Notes: generated by a model not told the origin, from the letters alone. A stretch of 62,578 nt of DNA from Porticoccus sp. (GCA_002733125.1 NVUM01000002.1:52999-115576); one strand, 5' to 3'; positions 13,019 to 23,248 are shown, counted from the stretch's first letter. Program-made: numbers and translations.

Positions 13019-14203
13019 TTACGCCTTGCCGACGTTGGGCAGATCCTCCGGAACAGGTGCGCCACAAAGGCGCGCAAACAGGGCCGTGACCAAAGGGATC
13101 AACCGGTCGTTAAAATCATAGTATGGGCTGTGGCACGGTGCCTGGTGCTCAGGACCATCATCGCTGCCAATCAGCGCAAAAGCGCCGGGGATTTCATGCA
13201 GGTAATAACTGAAATCTTCGGAAGCCATAATTGGCAAGCGAATATCGCTATGCAGGGCATCACCTCCGAATAATGTCTGCCACTGTTCACGCATCTGCCT
13301 AGCCGGCAGGGCATGATTGGTGGTTGCTTCATAGCGCGGATAAATATTGACCTCGCAATGCACACCATAGCTGATAGCGGTTTGTTGACTGATTTCAGTG
13401 ATAAGGCGGTTAAGCGTTTCGCGCGTGGCTTTATCGGGAACGCGGATGCTGCCACCAATTTTGGCCTGTTGTGGTATAACGGTCGGCGCGCTGGGCGCCT
13501 CAATGGATGTAACACTTAATACTGCGGCCTGTTGCGGTGGTAGACGCCGGCTGATGACCTGCTGCAAGTTTAAAGTGATGGCACTGGCGGCCAGCACCGG
13601 ATCCCGGCATAACTCAGGCTGACTGGCATGACCGCCCAAGCCGTTAACAATCAGTTCAAATGTGCCATTACCAGACATGACAATGTCATCGGGGCAGACC
13701 AGTTTACCAAATGGGATTGCCGGCCAGTTATGCCAACCATAAATCACATCAATGCCGTCTAATGCGCCATCGTGGATCATTTCGCGTGCACCATGGCCGC
13801 CTTCCTCGGCAGGCTGAAAAATCAAGGTCACCGGACCTGGCAATAAAGATTCCTGCATTTTCAGCCAGTGGGCCGTGGCCATCAGCGTTGCGGTGTGGCC
13901 GTCATGCCCGCAGGCGTGCATGCAGCCAGGCTGTTGCGAAGTCCAGTTTTTTTGGCTGTTTTCAGTGAGGGGCAACGCATCAATATCACCGCGCAGCGCA
14001 ATATGAGGGCCTTTGCCTGTCGGATTCAGCCAGGCCAGGGTGCCGGTGCCGGCACAAGCACGCCAGGCAATATTCAACCTGCTGAGCGTCTCGCGAATGC
14101 GATCAGCGGTACGGTATTCCTGCCAGCCCAACTCAGGATGCGCGTGTAAATCTCGTCGCAACATTTTTGCGTTGGTGATGGTTTCCTGCCAGCTATCTGA
14201 CAT
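13019..14203 (-). CDS. doeB2: M20-family amidohydrolase, probable N-acetyl-diaminobutyrate deacetylase
   Basis: The 394-residue protein is an M20 metal-dependent amidohydrolase with the motifs HAHPELGWQE, RGDIDALPL, MHACGHDGHTA and FQPAEEGGHGA, which carry the metal ligands and the catalytic glutamate. In the ectoine pathway the usual deacetylase DoeB is of the aspartoacylase type; some clusters carry an M20 enzyme called DoeB2 instead, and this gene fits that role as first gene of the operon. The start at 14203 (MSDSWQETI) is preceded by a G-rich ribosome site. An upstream in-frame extension to 14347 is unlikely to be translated. Confidence 0.82.
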   Translation of the reverse strand: MSDSWQETITNAKMLRRDLHAHPELGWQEYRTADRIRETLSRLNIAWRACAGTGTLAWLNPTGKGPHIALRGDIDALPLTENSQKNWTSQQPGCMHACGHDGHTATLMATAHWLKMQESLLPGPVTLIFQPAEEGGHGAREMIHDGALDGIDVIYGWHNWPAIPFGKLVCPDDIVMSGNGTFELIVNGLGGHASQPELCRDPVLAASAITLNLQQVISRRLPPQQAAVLSVTSIEAPSAPTVIPQQAKIGGSIRVPDKATRETLNRLITEISQQTAISYGVHCEVNIYPRYEATTNHALPARQMREQWQTLFGGDALHSDIRLPIMASEDFSYYLHEIPGAFALIGSDDGPEHQAPCHSPYYDFNDRLIPLVTALFARLCGAPVPEDLPNVGKA

Positions 14204-14426
14204 GGCCCCCCCTATTGTGGCTCGCACATCACGGTTTGGTGATAATGCAACTTCACACTGTAAAAAAAATCGGCGCATTGCAAGAAAAATCATCAGCTTT
14301 TCAGTCATGTTGATTGATTGACATGAAAAAGCCGTTTTTTTTTGCAATAATAATTGCCCGCGATTGTGGGTTGAATTTAACGAAGATGATGAAGCTGTGG
14401 CTTTAGCGAGGACAGCTGAATAGGTC

Positions 14427-15938
14427 TCAGAACGTTGATAGTCCGCTTGCTTCCATCATGCGATAAAGCCAGTAGTTGAGGGCGGATTCATCGGCGTACG
14501 CTTCATACGGCAGGCTGTGAAATTGCTCTCCAGTGTTGTTCCATTGCTGATCGAAAAAGGCCAGAGCGCGTTGGGCGGCTGGATGTTCGGAATCGGTCTG
14601 CAGGGCGACCTGGGTTTCGAGGTTGTAATTGTCAAGATTGCGCCGGGTGAAATTGGCCGAACCCAGCATTAGCCAGACCGGCTGGTCGTCACTACCCTGG
14701 TGCAGTATGTGCTTGAAGTGGCATTGCTCGCCGCTTGTATTGCACCAACGCAATGGAATGCCGGCTGCGTGCAACTCGCTGGCAACCTGTCGGTTGGGTA
14801 CACCATTCTTCTTGCGCCCGAAGGCATCCTCGTTGGGATCGAGCAGAATGCGCAACTGTACACCGCGTTGGTGAGCCCTAATCAGGGCCTCGATCAATTC
14901 GCGATGGGCCAGGTAGAACATTGCCACGTCCAAGCGGTCACCGCTTGCGGCCCGTTCAATCCGCTTTAGCACTGCATCGCGAATAGCTGCCTCCGTCAGG
15001 ACCTGTATCGTCGCTCCGGAGGTAGTGGATTCACGGGGCGGTGTCCATTGATTTGGCCAGTTCGGAACCTGACCGGACAGCATGACTGTGGCACGCATGC
15101 TGGCCAGCAGATCAGCCGCAGCTGCGCCCGAGAAAGTCAGAGCTACGTTGCTGTGTCGGCTGCTGGCATCATGGGCGTTACCCGACGACACCCAGCCTCG
15201 AAGCTGTCCGTCATGGTCGACGACCAGCGCCTTGCGGTGATTGGCCTTGAAATTGAGCAGGGTCAGCCAGGTCCTCAGGCTAACCGGGTTTTCGCCGACC
15301 GGGTTGGGTAGCCTGCCACCGGGTGAGTTTCCGAACCACTGACAGCATATTCTCCAGGCCGCTGACCACAGCGGATTGGAGTCGCGCAGCACCGTCAGAT
15401 TGGTTTCGATAACGTCGATTCCCGCGTCCTTCAGGGTATCAAGGCGGTCGGATTCGACGCCGCCGTAGAGCCGGTTGAAAGGGTCGATGATCAGCACGAT
15501 TTGCATGTCGGGGCGGGCCAGCCGACGCGCCAGCAATCGATCGAATACCTGGCCGGAGAGTGCGCGATGTCCGTCGCCGGCTTGGCCGGCGAACTCGTTG
15601 ATCAAAAACATCTCGAGCACAATCAACTGCTCGGCGTCATCGATCAGGGAAAACAACGTCTCGAAGATCTCGCTGCGCTGGTGCTGCTGACCATCGGTGT
15701 CGAGCCAGGTGCTGTCGACCAGAAAATCGACATCACTTGCCGCACGCAGTGGATAGCCCGTATCCAGGTCGTCCGGCAGCGGCTTGTGGACATGCCAGAC
15801 GAACGTACCTGAGTAAACGATCAGCAAAATGCCGACCAGCCAGGCCAATGGGTGGAGGCGAAGCGATTGCAAGAAAGCCATCGCTTTCGATGGCGGTGCC
15901 TTGTTCAGCTTGTCTCTCAGCATTCGTGACTCAGGCAT
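14427..15938 (-). CDS. Phospholipase D-like membrane-anchored protein
   Basis: The protein has one N-terminal membrane helix (HPLAWLVGILLIVYSGTFVW) and two PLD/cardiolipin-synthase-type catalytic halves. The first HKD motif is complete (HRKALVVD); in the second, HFKHILHQ, the aspartate is replaced by Q, although GSANFTRRNL follows as in active members. It may be a cardiolipin synthase-like phosphatidyltransferase or a phospholipase at the membrane. The start is uncertain: ATG at 15938 or 15923, or GTG at 16025; none has a strong ribosome site. It has no operon partner with a clear link. Confidence 0.75.
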   Translation of the reverse strand: MPESRMLRDKLNKAPPSKAMAFLQSLRLHPLAWLVGILLIVYSGTFVWHVHKPLPDDLDTGYPLRAASDVDFLVDSTWLDTDGQQHQRSEIFETLFSLIDDAEQLIVLEMFLINEFAGQAGDGHRALSGQVFDRLLARRLARPDMQIVLIIDPFNRLYGGVESDRLDTLKDAGIDVIETNLTVLRDSNPLWSAAWRICCQWFGNSPGGRLPNPVGENPVSLRTWLTLLNFKANHRKALVVDHDGQLRGWVSSGNAHDASSRHSNVALTFSGAAAADLLASMRATVMLSGQVPNWPNQWTPPRESTTSGATIQVLTEAAIRDAVLKRIERAASGDRLDVAMFYLAHRELIEALIRAHQRGVQLRILLDPNEDAFGRKKNGVPNRQVASELHAAGIPLRWCNTSGEQCHFKHILHQGSDDQPVWLMLGSANFTRRNLDNYNLETQVALQTDSEHPAAQRALAFFDQQWNNTGEQFHSLPYEAYADESALNYWLYRMMEASGLSTF

Positions 15939-16167
15939 GGCAGCGGTCGGAATAGGGCCCAGATGGTCGGGGTGACGGTTTGATATTACGTTAGCCGTGA
16001 GGGGTCGGGCAATGATGAACGACACCCGGCATCCGGATCGTTGCTGCCGATGGCAAATTGGATAGTATCCGGTCCACGGGGCTGTCCCAGCGCTTCTTCA
16101 ATATCACAACAATGGTGTGTTCGGGTTCAGCAAGGTTGCTTGCCTATCAGCTTCCATTATTGCGGAC

Positions 16168-17415
16168 TCAGAGTATCCATAGTGTTAGCAGTGCCAGCAC
16201 AACGGCGAGCAATAATCCGGGCCAGAGAGGGCGGCAAAGTGAGGCATGTCCTGCAAACAGGGCCAAGCCACCTTTGACCAGCGTGTTGGTGATTGCCGCC
16301 AGCGTGATGCCGGTTACGGCGGTATCCGTGCCGATGCTGTCCTGTGCCATGCGGGCCAGAGTCAGGGTGATCGCATCCACATCCGTCAGGCCAGCCACGA
16401 TCGATACCAGCCAAAGACCCTGTTCTCCCATGTGTTCTTGAATACCGTGTGCGATCAGCAGAATCACGGCCAGCAGGGCACCGAACTTTAGCGCAGGAAT
16501 CAGCTGGAAAGGTTGTGTCGCCAATTTCTCGGTATTTATCCTTGTACTGGACTCACGCTTGCGCCATAAAAAGAAAGCGCCGAGCACGCAACCCAGTGTC
16601 ATGGCCAGCATGGGGGGGAGCAGAGTCGGCAAAAGTGCGGGATTGATGACGGCGACTTCCAGCAAAATTCGCGGGTACATGATTGCCGAGGCCAGCAGAA
16701 TGCCACAGGCCAGCAGGCGTGGCATGGGGACACGGGCATTCATGCGTGCCAGACTCAGGGTCAGAGCAGTACTGGATGCCAGGCCGCCGAGTATGCTGGT
16801 GATCATCACGCCCTTGTTAGGACCGGTCAGACGCATAGCGAAGTAACCCGCCAGACTGATGCCGGCGATCAGCACCACCATCAACCAGATCTCGTAGGGG
16901 TTAAGCGCTTTCCAGGGGCCGTAGCTCTGGTCGGGCAATACCGGCAACAACACCGCTGAAATCAGTGCCAGCTGCAGGATACCGCGCATTTCACTGTCAC
17001 TCAGGTGTCCCATCGCCTGATGCAGAGTCTGTTTGAAGTGCAACACGATGGTAGTGATTACGGCTACGGCGACCGCAAGGCTAAGGTCGCCAAGTATGGT
17101 AAGCAGTCCTGTGAGATAGGTCACGATGCCAGCGACGACGGTAGTTATGCCGTAGTCGTGGTCATTATTGGAATCGAGCCAGTGAGCCAGCCCGAGCAGT
17201 AGAGTGACAGCAAAGCCCATGGCGATGGCGATACCGGGACCTAGCGGTGTCGTCAGCACGCCTGCCAGTGCGCCACTCAGTGCCAGCAGACCGAAGGTCC
17301 GGATTCCGGCAATGCGACCGCCTGCCGGGGTGTCGCGCTCGTGCCAGCCACGCTGAAGCCCGATGAGCATTCCGAGCGCCAATGCTACCAGTAACAGTAA
17401 GAGTTGCGTGTCCAT
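16168..17415 (-). CDS. MgtC/SapB family membrane protein with DUF4010
   Basis: This 415-residue integral membrane protein starts with an MgtC/SapB-like unit (MLIGLQRGWHERDTPAGGRIAGIRTF) and continues into a DUF4010 half with the motif GLTDVDAITLTLARMA. About twelve membrane segments are expected. Related proteins are linked to magnesium limitation or ion homeostasis, but no activity is established for this architecture. ATG at 17415 has AGGAAA upstream. The intergenic stretch to the suf promoter (17416-17783) shows no gene. Confidence 0.85.
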   Translation of the reverse strand: MDTQLLLLLVALALGMLIGLQRGWHERDTPAGGRIAGIRTFGLLALSGALAGVLTTPLGPGIAIAMGFAVTLLLGLAHWLDSNNDHDYGITTVVAGIVTYLTGLLTILGDLSLAVAVAVITTIVLHFKQTLHQAMGHLSDSEMRGILQLALISAVLLPVLPDQSYGPWKALNPYEIWLMVVLIAGISLAGYFAMRLTGPNKGVMITSILGGLASSTALTLSLARMNARVPMPRLLACGILLASAIMYPRILLEVAVINPALLPTLLPPMLAMTLGCVLGAFFLWRKRESSTRINTEKLATQPFQLIPALKFGALLAVILLIAHGIQEHMGEQGLWLVSIVAGLTDVDAITLTLARMAQDSIGTDTAVTGITLAAITNTLVKGGLALFAGHASLCRPLWPGLLLAVVLALLTLWIL

Positions 17416-17783
17416 TAAGTTTCCTACAGGGCTACTGACTTACAGGGTAACAGATCTCTATGACAACTGGGGTCTGACAGTCGGGCACTAACAGACAAAG
17501 AAAAGGTGCATTGGGATAGGTGCAAAGGTCTAAAGGTAAACTGCCAGTTAACCGAATGTGTCGCGGGGGTGCTTTCACAGTGGCACGCAGTGGCCCGGGA
17601 AGCGGGTCGATAATGTGATCTAATGCCGCGTGATCAATGGTGTCTTCTGCACACGGACTCCGGCTACGTGATCCTGTGTGGCTTGGCAACCGTTGAGCTA
17701 TGCACTCTGTGACAGAGCAAGAACCTGCGCATCCGATAAAGTCCCATTATCCATTCATTAACCTCTTTGAAAACCCTTTTCAA

Positions 17784-17808
17784 ATACTTGACTAATTTAC
17801 TCGGGTTT
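17784..17808 (+). promoter_or_regulatory. IscR type 1 binding site with suf promoter
   Basis: The 25 bases starting ATACTTGACTAATTTACTC match the E. coli IscR type 1 consensus (ATASYYGACTRWWWYAGTCRRSTAT) at 23 of 25 positions by my count. A -35-like TTGACT (17788-17793) is inside it. The site lies 44 bases before the iscR-like gene, pointing to autorepression of the whole suf operon by the [2Fe-2S] form of the regulator. Confidence 0.7.
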
Positions 17809-17851
17809 GAGACAGTACACGCCTAGGATTCAAACGCTCCAGGAGGTTTCA

Positions 17852-18361
17852 TTGCGGGTAACAAGTAAAGCACACTACGCTCTCCGGGCTTTACTGGATT
17901 TGGCTAACCATGAGCCGAGCCGTTGTGCGGTGAGCCTGGCTGCGATCGCCGAGCGGCAGGATATTTCCCTTTCGTATCTGGAGCAACTATTTGCCGGGCT
18001 GCGCAGGGAAGGGCTGGTGGTCGGCTTTCGGGGACCCCGGGGCGGGTATCGCCTCGGAGGGCGGCCGGAAGACATTAGCGTGGCTCAGGTCACGGCTGCC
18101 GTCAGCGAAAACATGGACACTACCCGCTGCCAGGGGGAGGGCAACTGCCAGCATGGAGCAATCTGCCTGACCCATCATCTGTGGGAGGCCCTGAACGAGC
18201 ATATACGTGGTTATCTTCAGGGCATTACCCTGGCCGATGTCATGGCTCGCGAAACTGAATCCGACGGCAGTTCCCGGTCCGGTCAGGAAGAAAGGATCGA
18301 GGCCGTTGAGCAATTGCAGGGTTCGGTATCAGCATTTAGAGAACAGACAGAGAGTAACTAA
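17852..18361 (+). CDS. iscR: Rrf2-family Fe-S regulator, IscR-like
   Basis: The start is taken as TTG at 17852: AGGAGG lies five bases before it and the protein then begins (M)[17 protein letters not shown], the classic Rrf2/IscR N-terminus. The TTG at 17807 would lie in the operator. The protein (169 residues) has the winged helix and three cysteines C93, C99 and C105 with CX5CX5C spacing, as in E. coli IscR (92, 98, 104), so it should bind a [2Fe-2S] cluster and sense cluster demand. It heads the suf operon, where another Rrf2 protein (SufR type) is often found; the cysteine pattern argues for IscR-like behaviour. Confidence 0.88.
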   Translation: MRVTSKAHYALRALLDLANHEPSRCAVSLAAIAERQDISLSYLEQLFAGLRREGLVVGFRGPRGGYRLGGRPEDISVAQVTAAVSENMDTTRCQGEGNCQHGAICLTHHLWEALNEHIRGYLQGITLADVMARETESDGSSRSGQEERIEAVEQLQGSVSAFREQTESN

Positions 18362-18365
18362 CATC

Positions 18366-19802
18366 ATGTCGGAACAGATTGATGATCTTATCAAAAGCCA
18401 CTATGCGGCCGGCTTCGTCACCGATATAGAATCGGATACCCTGCCAGCAGGGTTGAGCGAGGACGTTATCCGCTTCATTTCGGCCAAGAAAAATGAGCCG
18501 GAATGGATGCTGGAGTGGCGCCTCAAGGCGTACCACGCATGGCTGGAAATGGTCGAGCCCCACTGGGCGCATGTGAGCTATCCGGACATTGACTTCAATG
18601 CCATGTCGTACTTCTCTGCGCCCAAGCGTGATGAAGACCGACCCCAGAGCCTGGACGAGGTGGACCCGAAGTTGCGCGAGACCTATGACAAGCTGGGCAT
18701 TCCCCTGCATGAGCAGGAAATGCTCGCTGGCGTAGCCGTGGATGCCGTGTTCGACTCGGTGTCAGTGGGTACCACTTTCCGCAAGAAGTTGTATGAAGCC
18801 GGAGTGATCTTCTGTTCTATCAGCGAGGCCCTGCAGGATTACCCTGAACTGGTTCGTCAGCACCTGGGCACAGTGGTGCCGCAGAAAGACAATTATTATG
18901 CGGCCCTCAACAGTGCGGTCTTCAGTGATGGTTCCTTCGTCTACATTCCCAAGGGCGTGAAGTGTCCCATGGAGCTTTCTACCTATTTCCGTATCAATGA
19001 GGCCAAGACCGGCCAGTTCGAGCGCACCCTGATCGTGGCTGACGAAGGCAGCGAAGTCAGCTACCTGGAGGGTTGCACGGCACCGATGCGCGACGAAAAC
19101 CAGCTGCACGCCGCAGTGGTGGAGCTGGTGGCGCTGGACAACGCAAAGATAAAGTATTCTACGGTACAGAACTGGTATCCCGGCGATGAGGAAGGCAAGG
19201 GTGGCATATACAATTTTGTCACCAAACGGGGGCTGGCCCATACCAATGCCCACATTTCCTGGACACAGGTGGAAACCGGTTCCGCCATCACTATGAAATA
19301 CCCCAGCTGTATTCTCAAAGGCGACAACAGCATCGGTGAATTCTATTCGGTGGCGCTTAGCAGCAATTTCCAGCAGGCGGATACCGGTACGAAGATGATC
19401 CATCTGGGCAAGAACACACGCTCGACGATCATATCCAAGGGTATTGCCGCTGGACACGGCTCCAACACGTATCGTGGTCTGGTGCGAATGAATCCGGGTG
19501 CCACCGGTGCACGCAACTACACGCGCTGCGACTCGCTGCTTATCGGAGACCAGTGCGGCGCGCACACGTTCCCCTATATTGAAAGTAAAAACCCGACCGC
19601 CATCATTGAGCACGAGGCCTCCACCTCCACGGTCAGCGACGAACAGCTGTTTCTGTGTCTTCAGCGCGGCATTAGCGAGGAAAAGGCGGTATCCATGATT
19701 GTCAACGGTTTCTGCAAGGAAGTGTTCCGGGAATTGCCTATGGAATTTGCGGTGGAAGCCGGCAAGCTACTGGAAGTTAGCCTCGAAGGCGCCGTCGGTT
19801 AA
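18366..19802 (+). CDS. sufB: Fe-S cluster assembly scaffold protein SufB
   Basis: This 478-residue protein is a full-length SufB, the core of the SufBC2D scaffold on which new Fe-S clusters form. Typical segments are [40 protein letters not shown] and the C-terminal beta-helix core with [20 protein letters not shown]. It starts four bases after the regulator stop, in the same operon; the 19,803-19,845 gap carries the ribosome site of sufC. Confidence 0.97.
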   Translation: MSEQIDDLIKSHYAAGFVTDIESDTLPAGLSEDVIRFISAKKNEPEWMLEWRLKAYHAWLEMVEPHWAHVSYPDIDFNAMSYFSAPKRDEDRPQSLDEVDPKLRETYDKLGIPLHEQEMLAGVAVDAVFDSVSVGTTFRKKLYEAGVIFCSISEALQDYPELVRQHLGTVVPQKDNYYAALNSAVFSDGSFVYIPKGVKCPMELSTYFRINEAKTGQFERTLIVADEGSEVSYLEGCTAPMRDENQLHAAVVELVALDNAKIKYSTVQNWYPGDEEGKGGIYNFVTKRGLAHTNAHISWTQVETGSAITMKYPSCILKGDNSIGEFYSVALSSNFQQADTGTKMIHLGKNTRSTIISKGIAAGHGSNTYRGLVRMNPGATGARNYTRCDSLLIGDQCGAHTFPYIESKNPTAIIEHEASTSTVSDEQLFLCLQRGISEEKAVSMIVNGFCKEVFRELPMEFAVEAGKLLEVSLEGAVG

Positions 19803-19845
19803 TGGTCGGTCTCATAGAATTTTATACAGGAGAGTTAGAATAACG

Positions 19846-20594
19846 ATGTTATCTATCAAGAATCTGCATGCCACCGTCGAGGGCGAGGAAATCCTGCGTG
19901 GTATCAACCTGGAAATAGGCGCAGGCGAAGTGCACGCCATCATGGGTCCCAATGGCTCGGGCAAGAGTACCCTCGGCCATGTGCTGACGGGCCGTGAAGG
20001 CTATCAGGTCACCGCTGGTGAAGTCACCTTCATGGGTCAGGATCTGTTGGCCCTGGCACCGGAAGAGCGTGCTTTGGCCGGTCTGCTACTGGCTTTTCAG
20101 TACCCGGTGGAAATTCCTGGTGTCAGCAACATGGAATTTCTCAAAACCGCTGTGGATGGGATGCGCAAGTATCGTAACCTGGAAGCGCTGGACTCTGTGA
20201 GCTTCATGAAACTGGCACGTGAGGTCTGCAAGCGCGTGGATCTGGATCAGAATTTTCTCAAACGCGGTGTTAACGAAGGTTTCTCCGGTGGCGAGAAAAA
20301 GCGCAACGAGCTGATGCAGATGATGCTGCTTGAGCCGCATTTAGCCATCCTGGATGAAACCGACTCGGGTCTGGATATCGACGCGCTACAGGTGGTGGCC
20401 ACCGGTATCAACAGTATGCGCGACGGCAAGCGTTCCTTTGTCCTGATCACCCACTATCAGCGTCTGCTCAATTTCATCGAGCCGGACCATGTTCACGTGC
20501 TGGGGGGGGGCGTATCGTCCGTTCCGGTGACAAGTCACTGGCACTGGAACTGGAAGATAAAGGCTACGGCTGGCTGGAAAGTGAGGCCGTGTAA
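19846..20594 (+). CDS. sufC: Fe-S assembly ATPase SufC, with frameshift in a G-run
   Basis: SufC is the ABC-type ATPase of SufBC2D. Walker A is GPNGSGKST (residues 34-42), the signature is FSGGEKKR (146-153) and Walker B ends in LAILDETDSGLD. After VHVL the sequence reads a run of nine G (20502-20510) and the frame goes to VSSVPVTSHW, ending at 20601. If the run had ten (or seven) G, the frame would read GRIVRSGDKSLALELEDKGYG and end in TAA at 20592-20594, overlapping the sufD ATG. That is the conserved SufC C-terminus, so the listed end follows the restored frame. The cause may be a sequencing error, a real mutation or slippage. Confidence 0.88.
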
Positions 20595-21919
20595 TGAGTG
20601 ATTTTATTGCCGAAGCCCTGCAAAGGCTCCCCACCGAGACACCGGGTTGGCTCAGTGAGCAGCGTCGCATGGGCAGGTCTAGCTGGAAGTCCAGCACCAT
20701 GCCCACCCGCAAGACCGAGGACTGGAAATATACCCGGCTGAGAGTCCTGGAAGAAGGCGCTTACCTAGGTTGGGCAGAACGCCAGGATCCTTCATCGCCA
20801 GCGCTGACGGCCCTTCGTGATCAGGTCAAAATCCTTGGACTGGACGCCCGTATGCTCGTGTTTGTGAACGGTTTCTACAACCCCGAGCTGTCCAGCCTCA
20901 AAGCCATGGACGGTATGGAGGTTGTGCATTTCAGTGAAGCCGATGAGACACAGGTAGGGACCATACGTACCCACCTGGGCACAGCTGCCGATCGCGACAA
21001 ATACATGTTCACAGCCCTCAATGATAGCTGGCTCGATGATGGCATATTCGTGCATGTAACACAGGACAGCAAGGTCACAACGCCGCTGCATATCGTCTGG
21101 CTGACGGTGCCCCAGCGCGAGGCCTTCAGCCTGTCCCAGAGACTATTGGTCGTTATGGAGGCTGGCAGCGAGGCCACGGTGGTGGAACACTTCGCCAGTG
21201 ACGGAGACCAACAGAACAGTTTTACCAACGGTGTCAGTGAACTGGTGTTGGGTGCCAATACCCGTCTCTGCCACTACCGTCTACATCTGGAAGAGGAGCA
21301 CGCGCTGCATATCGGCGGCGTGCATGCCTGGCTCGATCGCGATGCCAGTCTCAACAGCTTTCACCTGGGACTGGGCTCAACACTCAAGCGTCTTGATGTG
21401 GTGGTGCGCCATGAAGGTAATGGTGCCCACTGTGATCTCAACGGTATCTATCTGCCACGACACGGTCAGCACATCGACTACCATACCTGCATCGAGCATG
21501 CCCGGCCGTACTGTACGACCAAAGAGGTTTTCCGGGGTATTATCAGTGATAACGCGCGGGCGGTGTTTAACGGACGCATCCACATTCATCCGGATGCCCA
21601 GAAGACAGTGGCGGAACTGAGTAATAAAAATCTGCTAACCAGCAACAAGGCCGAAGTAGACACCAAGCCGGAACTGGAGATTTATGCCGACGATGTCAAA
21701 TGTACCCATGGGGCCACGGTCGCACAGCTCGATGACTATGCGCTCTATTATCTTTGCAGCCGCGGTATTGCAAGAGAGCATGCGCAAGTGATGCTCAGCA
21801 TCGGCTTCATCAACGAACTCATCAACAACCTGCAGCACCCCAGCCTGGGCGAGTACCTTAAGCCCGTGTTGGGTGGCCTGTTTGCACAGCAGGTGAAACA
21901 GACAGAGAGGGCAGAATAG
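20594..21919 (+). CDS. sufD: Fe-S cluster assembly protein SufD
   Basis: The 441-residue protein is the SufB paralogue of the scaffold complex. It has the N-terminal segment TRKTEDWKYTRLRVLEEGAY and the C-terminal core with CNGxY-like HCDLNGIYLPRHGQHIDYHT, IHIHPDAQKTVAELSNKNLL and DDVKCTHGATVAQLD. Its ATG overlaps the stop of restored sufC (TAATG), which suggests translational coupling and strengthens the view that the sufC frameshift is not ancestral. Confidence 0.96.
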   Translation: MSDFIAEALQRLPTETPGWLSEQRRMGRSSWKSSTMPTRKTEDWKYTRLRVLEEGAYLGWAERQDPSSPALTALRDQVKILGLDARMLVFVNGFYNPELSSLKAMDGMEVVHFSEADETQVGTIRTHLGTAADRDKYMFTALNDSWLDDGIFVHVTQDSKVTTPLHIVWLTVPQREAFSLSQRLLVVMEAGSEATVVEHFASDGDQQNSFTNGVSELVLGANTRLCHYRLHLEEEHALHIGGVHAWLDRDASLNSFHLGLGSTLKRLDVVVRHEGNGAHCDLNGIYLPRHGQHIDYHTCIEHARPYCTTKEVFRGIISDNARAVFNGRIHIHPDAQKTVAELSNKNLLTSNKAEVDTKPELEIYADDVKCTHGATVAQLDDYALYYLCSRGIAREHAQVMLSIGFINELINNLQHPSLGEYLKPVLGGLFAQQVKQTERAE

Positions 21920-21923
21920 GCGC

Positions 21924-23180
21924 ATGGAAATACCGGCAAAAAATATCAGACAGCAAGGGCAGGTTTTCGATGTGGAGGCCGTACGCCGCGATTTCCCGAT
22001 CCTGCAACAGCAGGTCAACGGACATCCATTGGTGTATCTGGACAATGCCGCCACGTCACAGAAACCCAATGCCGTGATCGACGCCATCAGTGATTATTAC
22101 CGTGGCTACAATGCCAATGTGCATCGCGGTATCCACACTCTGGCGGAAAAGGCCACGGCTGCGATAGAAAATGCGCGTCAATCCGTGGCAGGTTTTATCA
22201 ATAGCCCCGCTCCTGAGCAGGTGCTCTGGACCCGTGGTACCACAGAGGCCATCAATCTTGTGGCTTACAGCTGGGGCCGCAGCAATCTGAAGCCGGGGGA
22301 TCGGGTGCTGGTTCCGATACTGGAACATCACTCCAGCATCGTGCCCTGGCAGATGGCCACTGAATCCACCGGTGCCGAAGTGGTGCCGATTCCGGTAACT
22401 CCAAGCGGCGAGATTGACATGGTGGCGCTGGATGCGCTGCTCGATGAACGCGTGAAGATGGTGGCTGTCAGTCACATCTCCAATGCCCTGGGAACGGTGA
22501 ACCCGGTGGCAGACATTGTGGTGAGAGCTCATCGGGTGGCGGCAAAAGTCCTGATCGACGGGGCCCAGGCGGTGGCGCATACCCCTGTTGATGTGCAGGC
22601 GCTGAATTGCGATTTTTATGCTTTTTCGGGGCACAAGATGTTCGGCCCCACCGGTATCGGTGTGCTCTGGGGGCGCCGGGAGCTGCTGGAAGCCATGCCG
22701 CCCTGGCAGGGTGGCGGTGAAATGATAGAACAGGTCAGTTTCGCCGGTACCACCTATCAGGGATTGCCATATCGCTTTGAGGCCGGGACACCGGACATCG
22801 CCGGTGCCATCGGGCTGGCCGCAGCGGTAGACTACCTGCAGCACCTGGATCGAGCGGCCGTGGCTGCACATGAGGCGGATGTGCTCGAATATGCCCTGGC
22901 GCAGGGGGCGGCCTTTGATGGCCTTACCCGTTTTGGTGAGGCCGACCATGTGGCTGGTGTATTCAGCTTTCTGCTGGATGGCATACCGCCATCCGATGTG
23001 GGTATGTTGCTGGATCAACAGGGCATCGCCGTTCGCACTGGTCATCATTGCGCCCAGCCGATCATGGCGCAATACGGGATACCCGGCACGGTCAGGGCCT
23101 CGTTTGCCCTGTACAATACCCGCGCAGAAGTCGACCGTCTGTTCGAGGGACTTGCCAAGGCCCGACGGATGTTACGGTAA
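21924..23180 (+). CDS. sufS: Cysteine desulfurase SufS
   Basis: This 418-residue class V PLP enzyme releases sulfur from cysteine as a persulfide. The PLP lysine is in FSGHKMFGPTGIG (K238) and the persulfide cysteine in RTGHHCAQP (C376), the short-loop group II pattern that needs SufE as acceptor. SufE is indeed encoded in the same operon. It starts four bases after sufD. Confidence 0.97.
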   Translation: MEIPAKNIRQQGQVFDVEAVRRDFPILQQQVNGHPLVYLDNAATSQKPNAVIDAISDYYRGYNANVHRGIHTLAEKATAAIENARQSVAGFINSPAPEQVLWTRGTTEAINLVAYSWGRSNLKPGDRVLVPILEHHSSIVPWQMATESTGAEVVPIPVTPSGEIDMVALDALLDERVKMVAVSHISNALGTVNPVADIVVRAHRVAAKVLIDGAQAVAHTPVDVQALNCDFYAFSGHKMFGPTGIGVLWGRRELLEAMPPWQGGGEMIEQVSFAGTTYQGLPYRFEAGTPDIAGAIGLAAAVDYLQHLDRAAVAAHEADVLEYALAQGAAFDGLTRFGEADHVAGVFSFLLDGIPPSDVGMLLDQQGIAVRTGHHCAQPIMAQYGIPGTVRASFALYNTRAEVDRLFEGLAKARRMLR

Positions 23181-23248
23181 TAAAATTTCGTACGGTAAGT
23201 GGCACCGTATCCATTCAGGATAAGATTGCCGCAGGAAGGTGAAGCATT

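Noticed and set aside
12437-13273. A 278-residue plus-strand frame opposite doeD/doeB2
   Set aside because: Its composition mirrors the opposite strand of strong genes and it resembles no known protein.
18762-19613. A 283-residue minus-strand frame inside sufB
   Set aside because: sufB is certain on the plus strand; the frame is a byproduct of its codon bias.
22056-23072. A 338-residue minus-strand frame inside sufS
   Set aside because: sufS is certain with both catalytic residues; the antisense frame has no domain.
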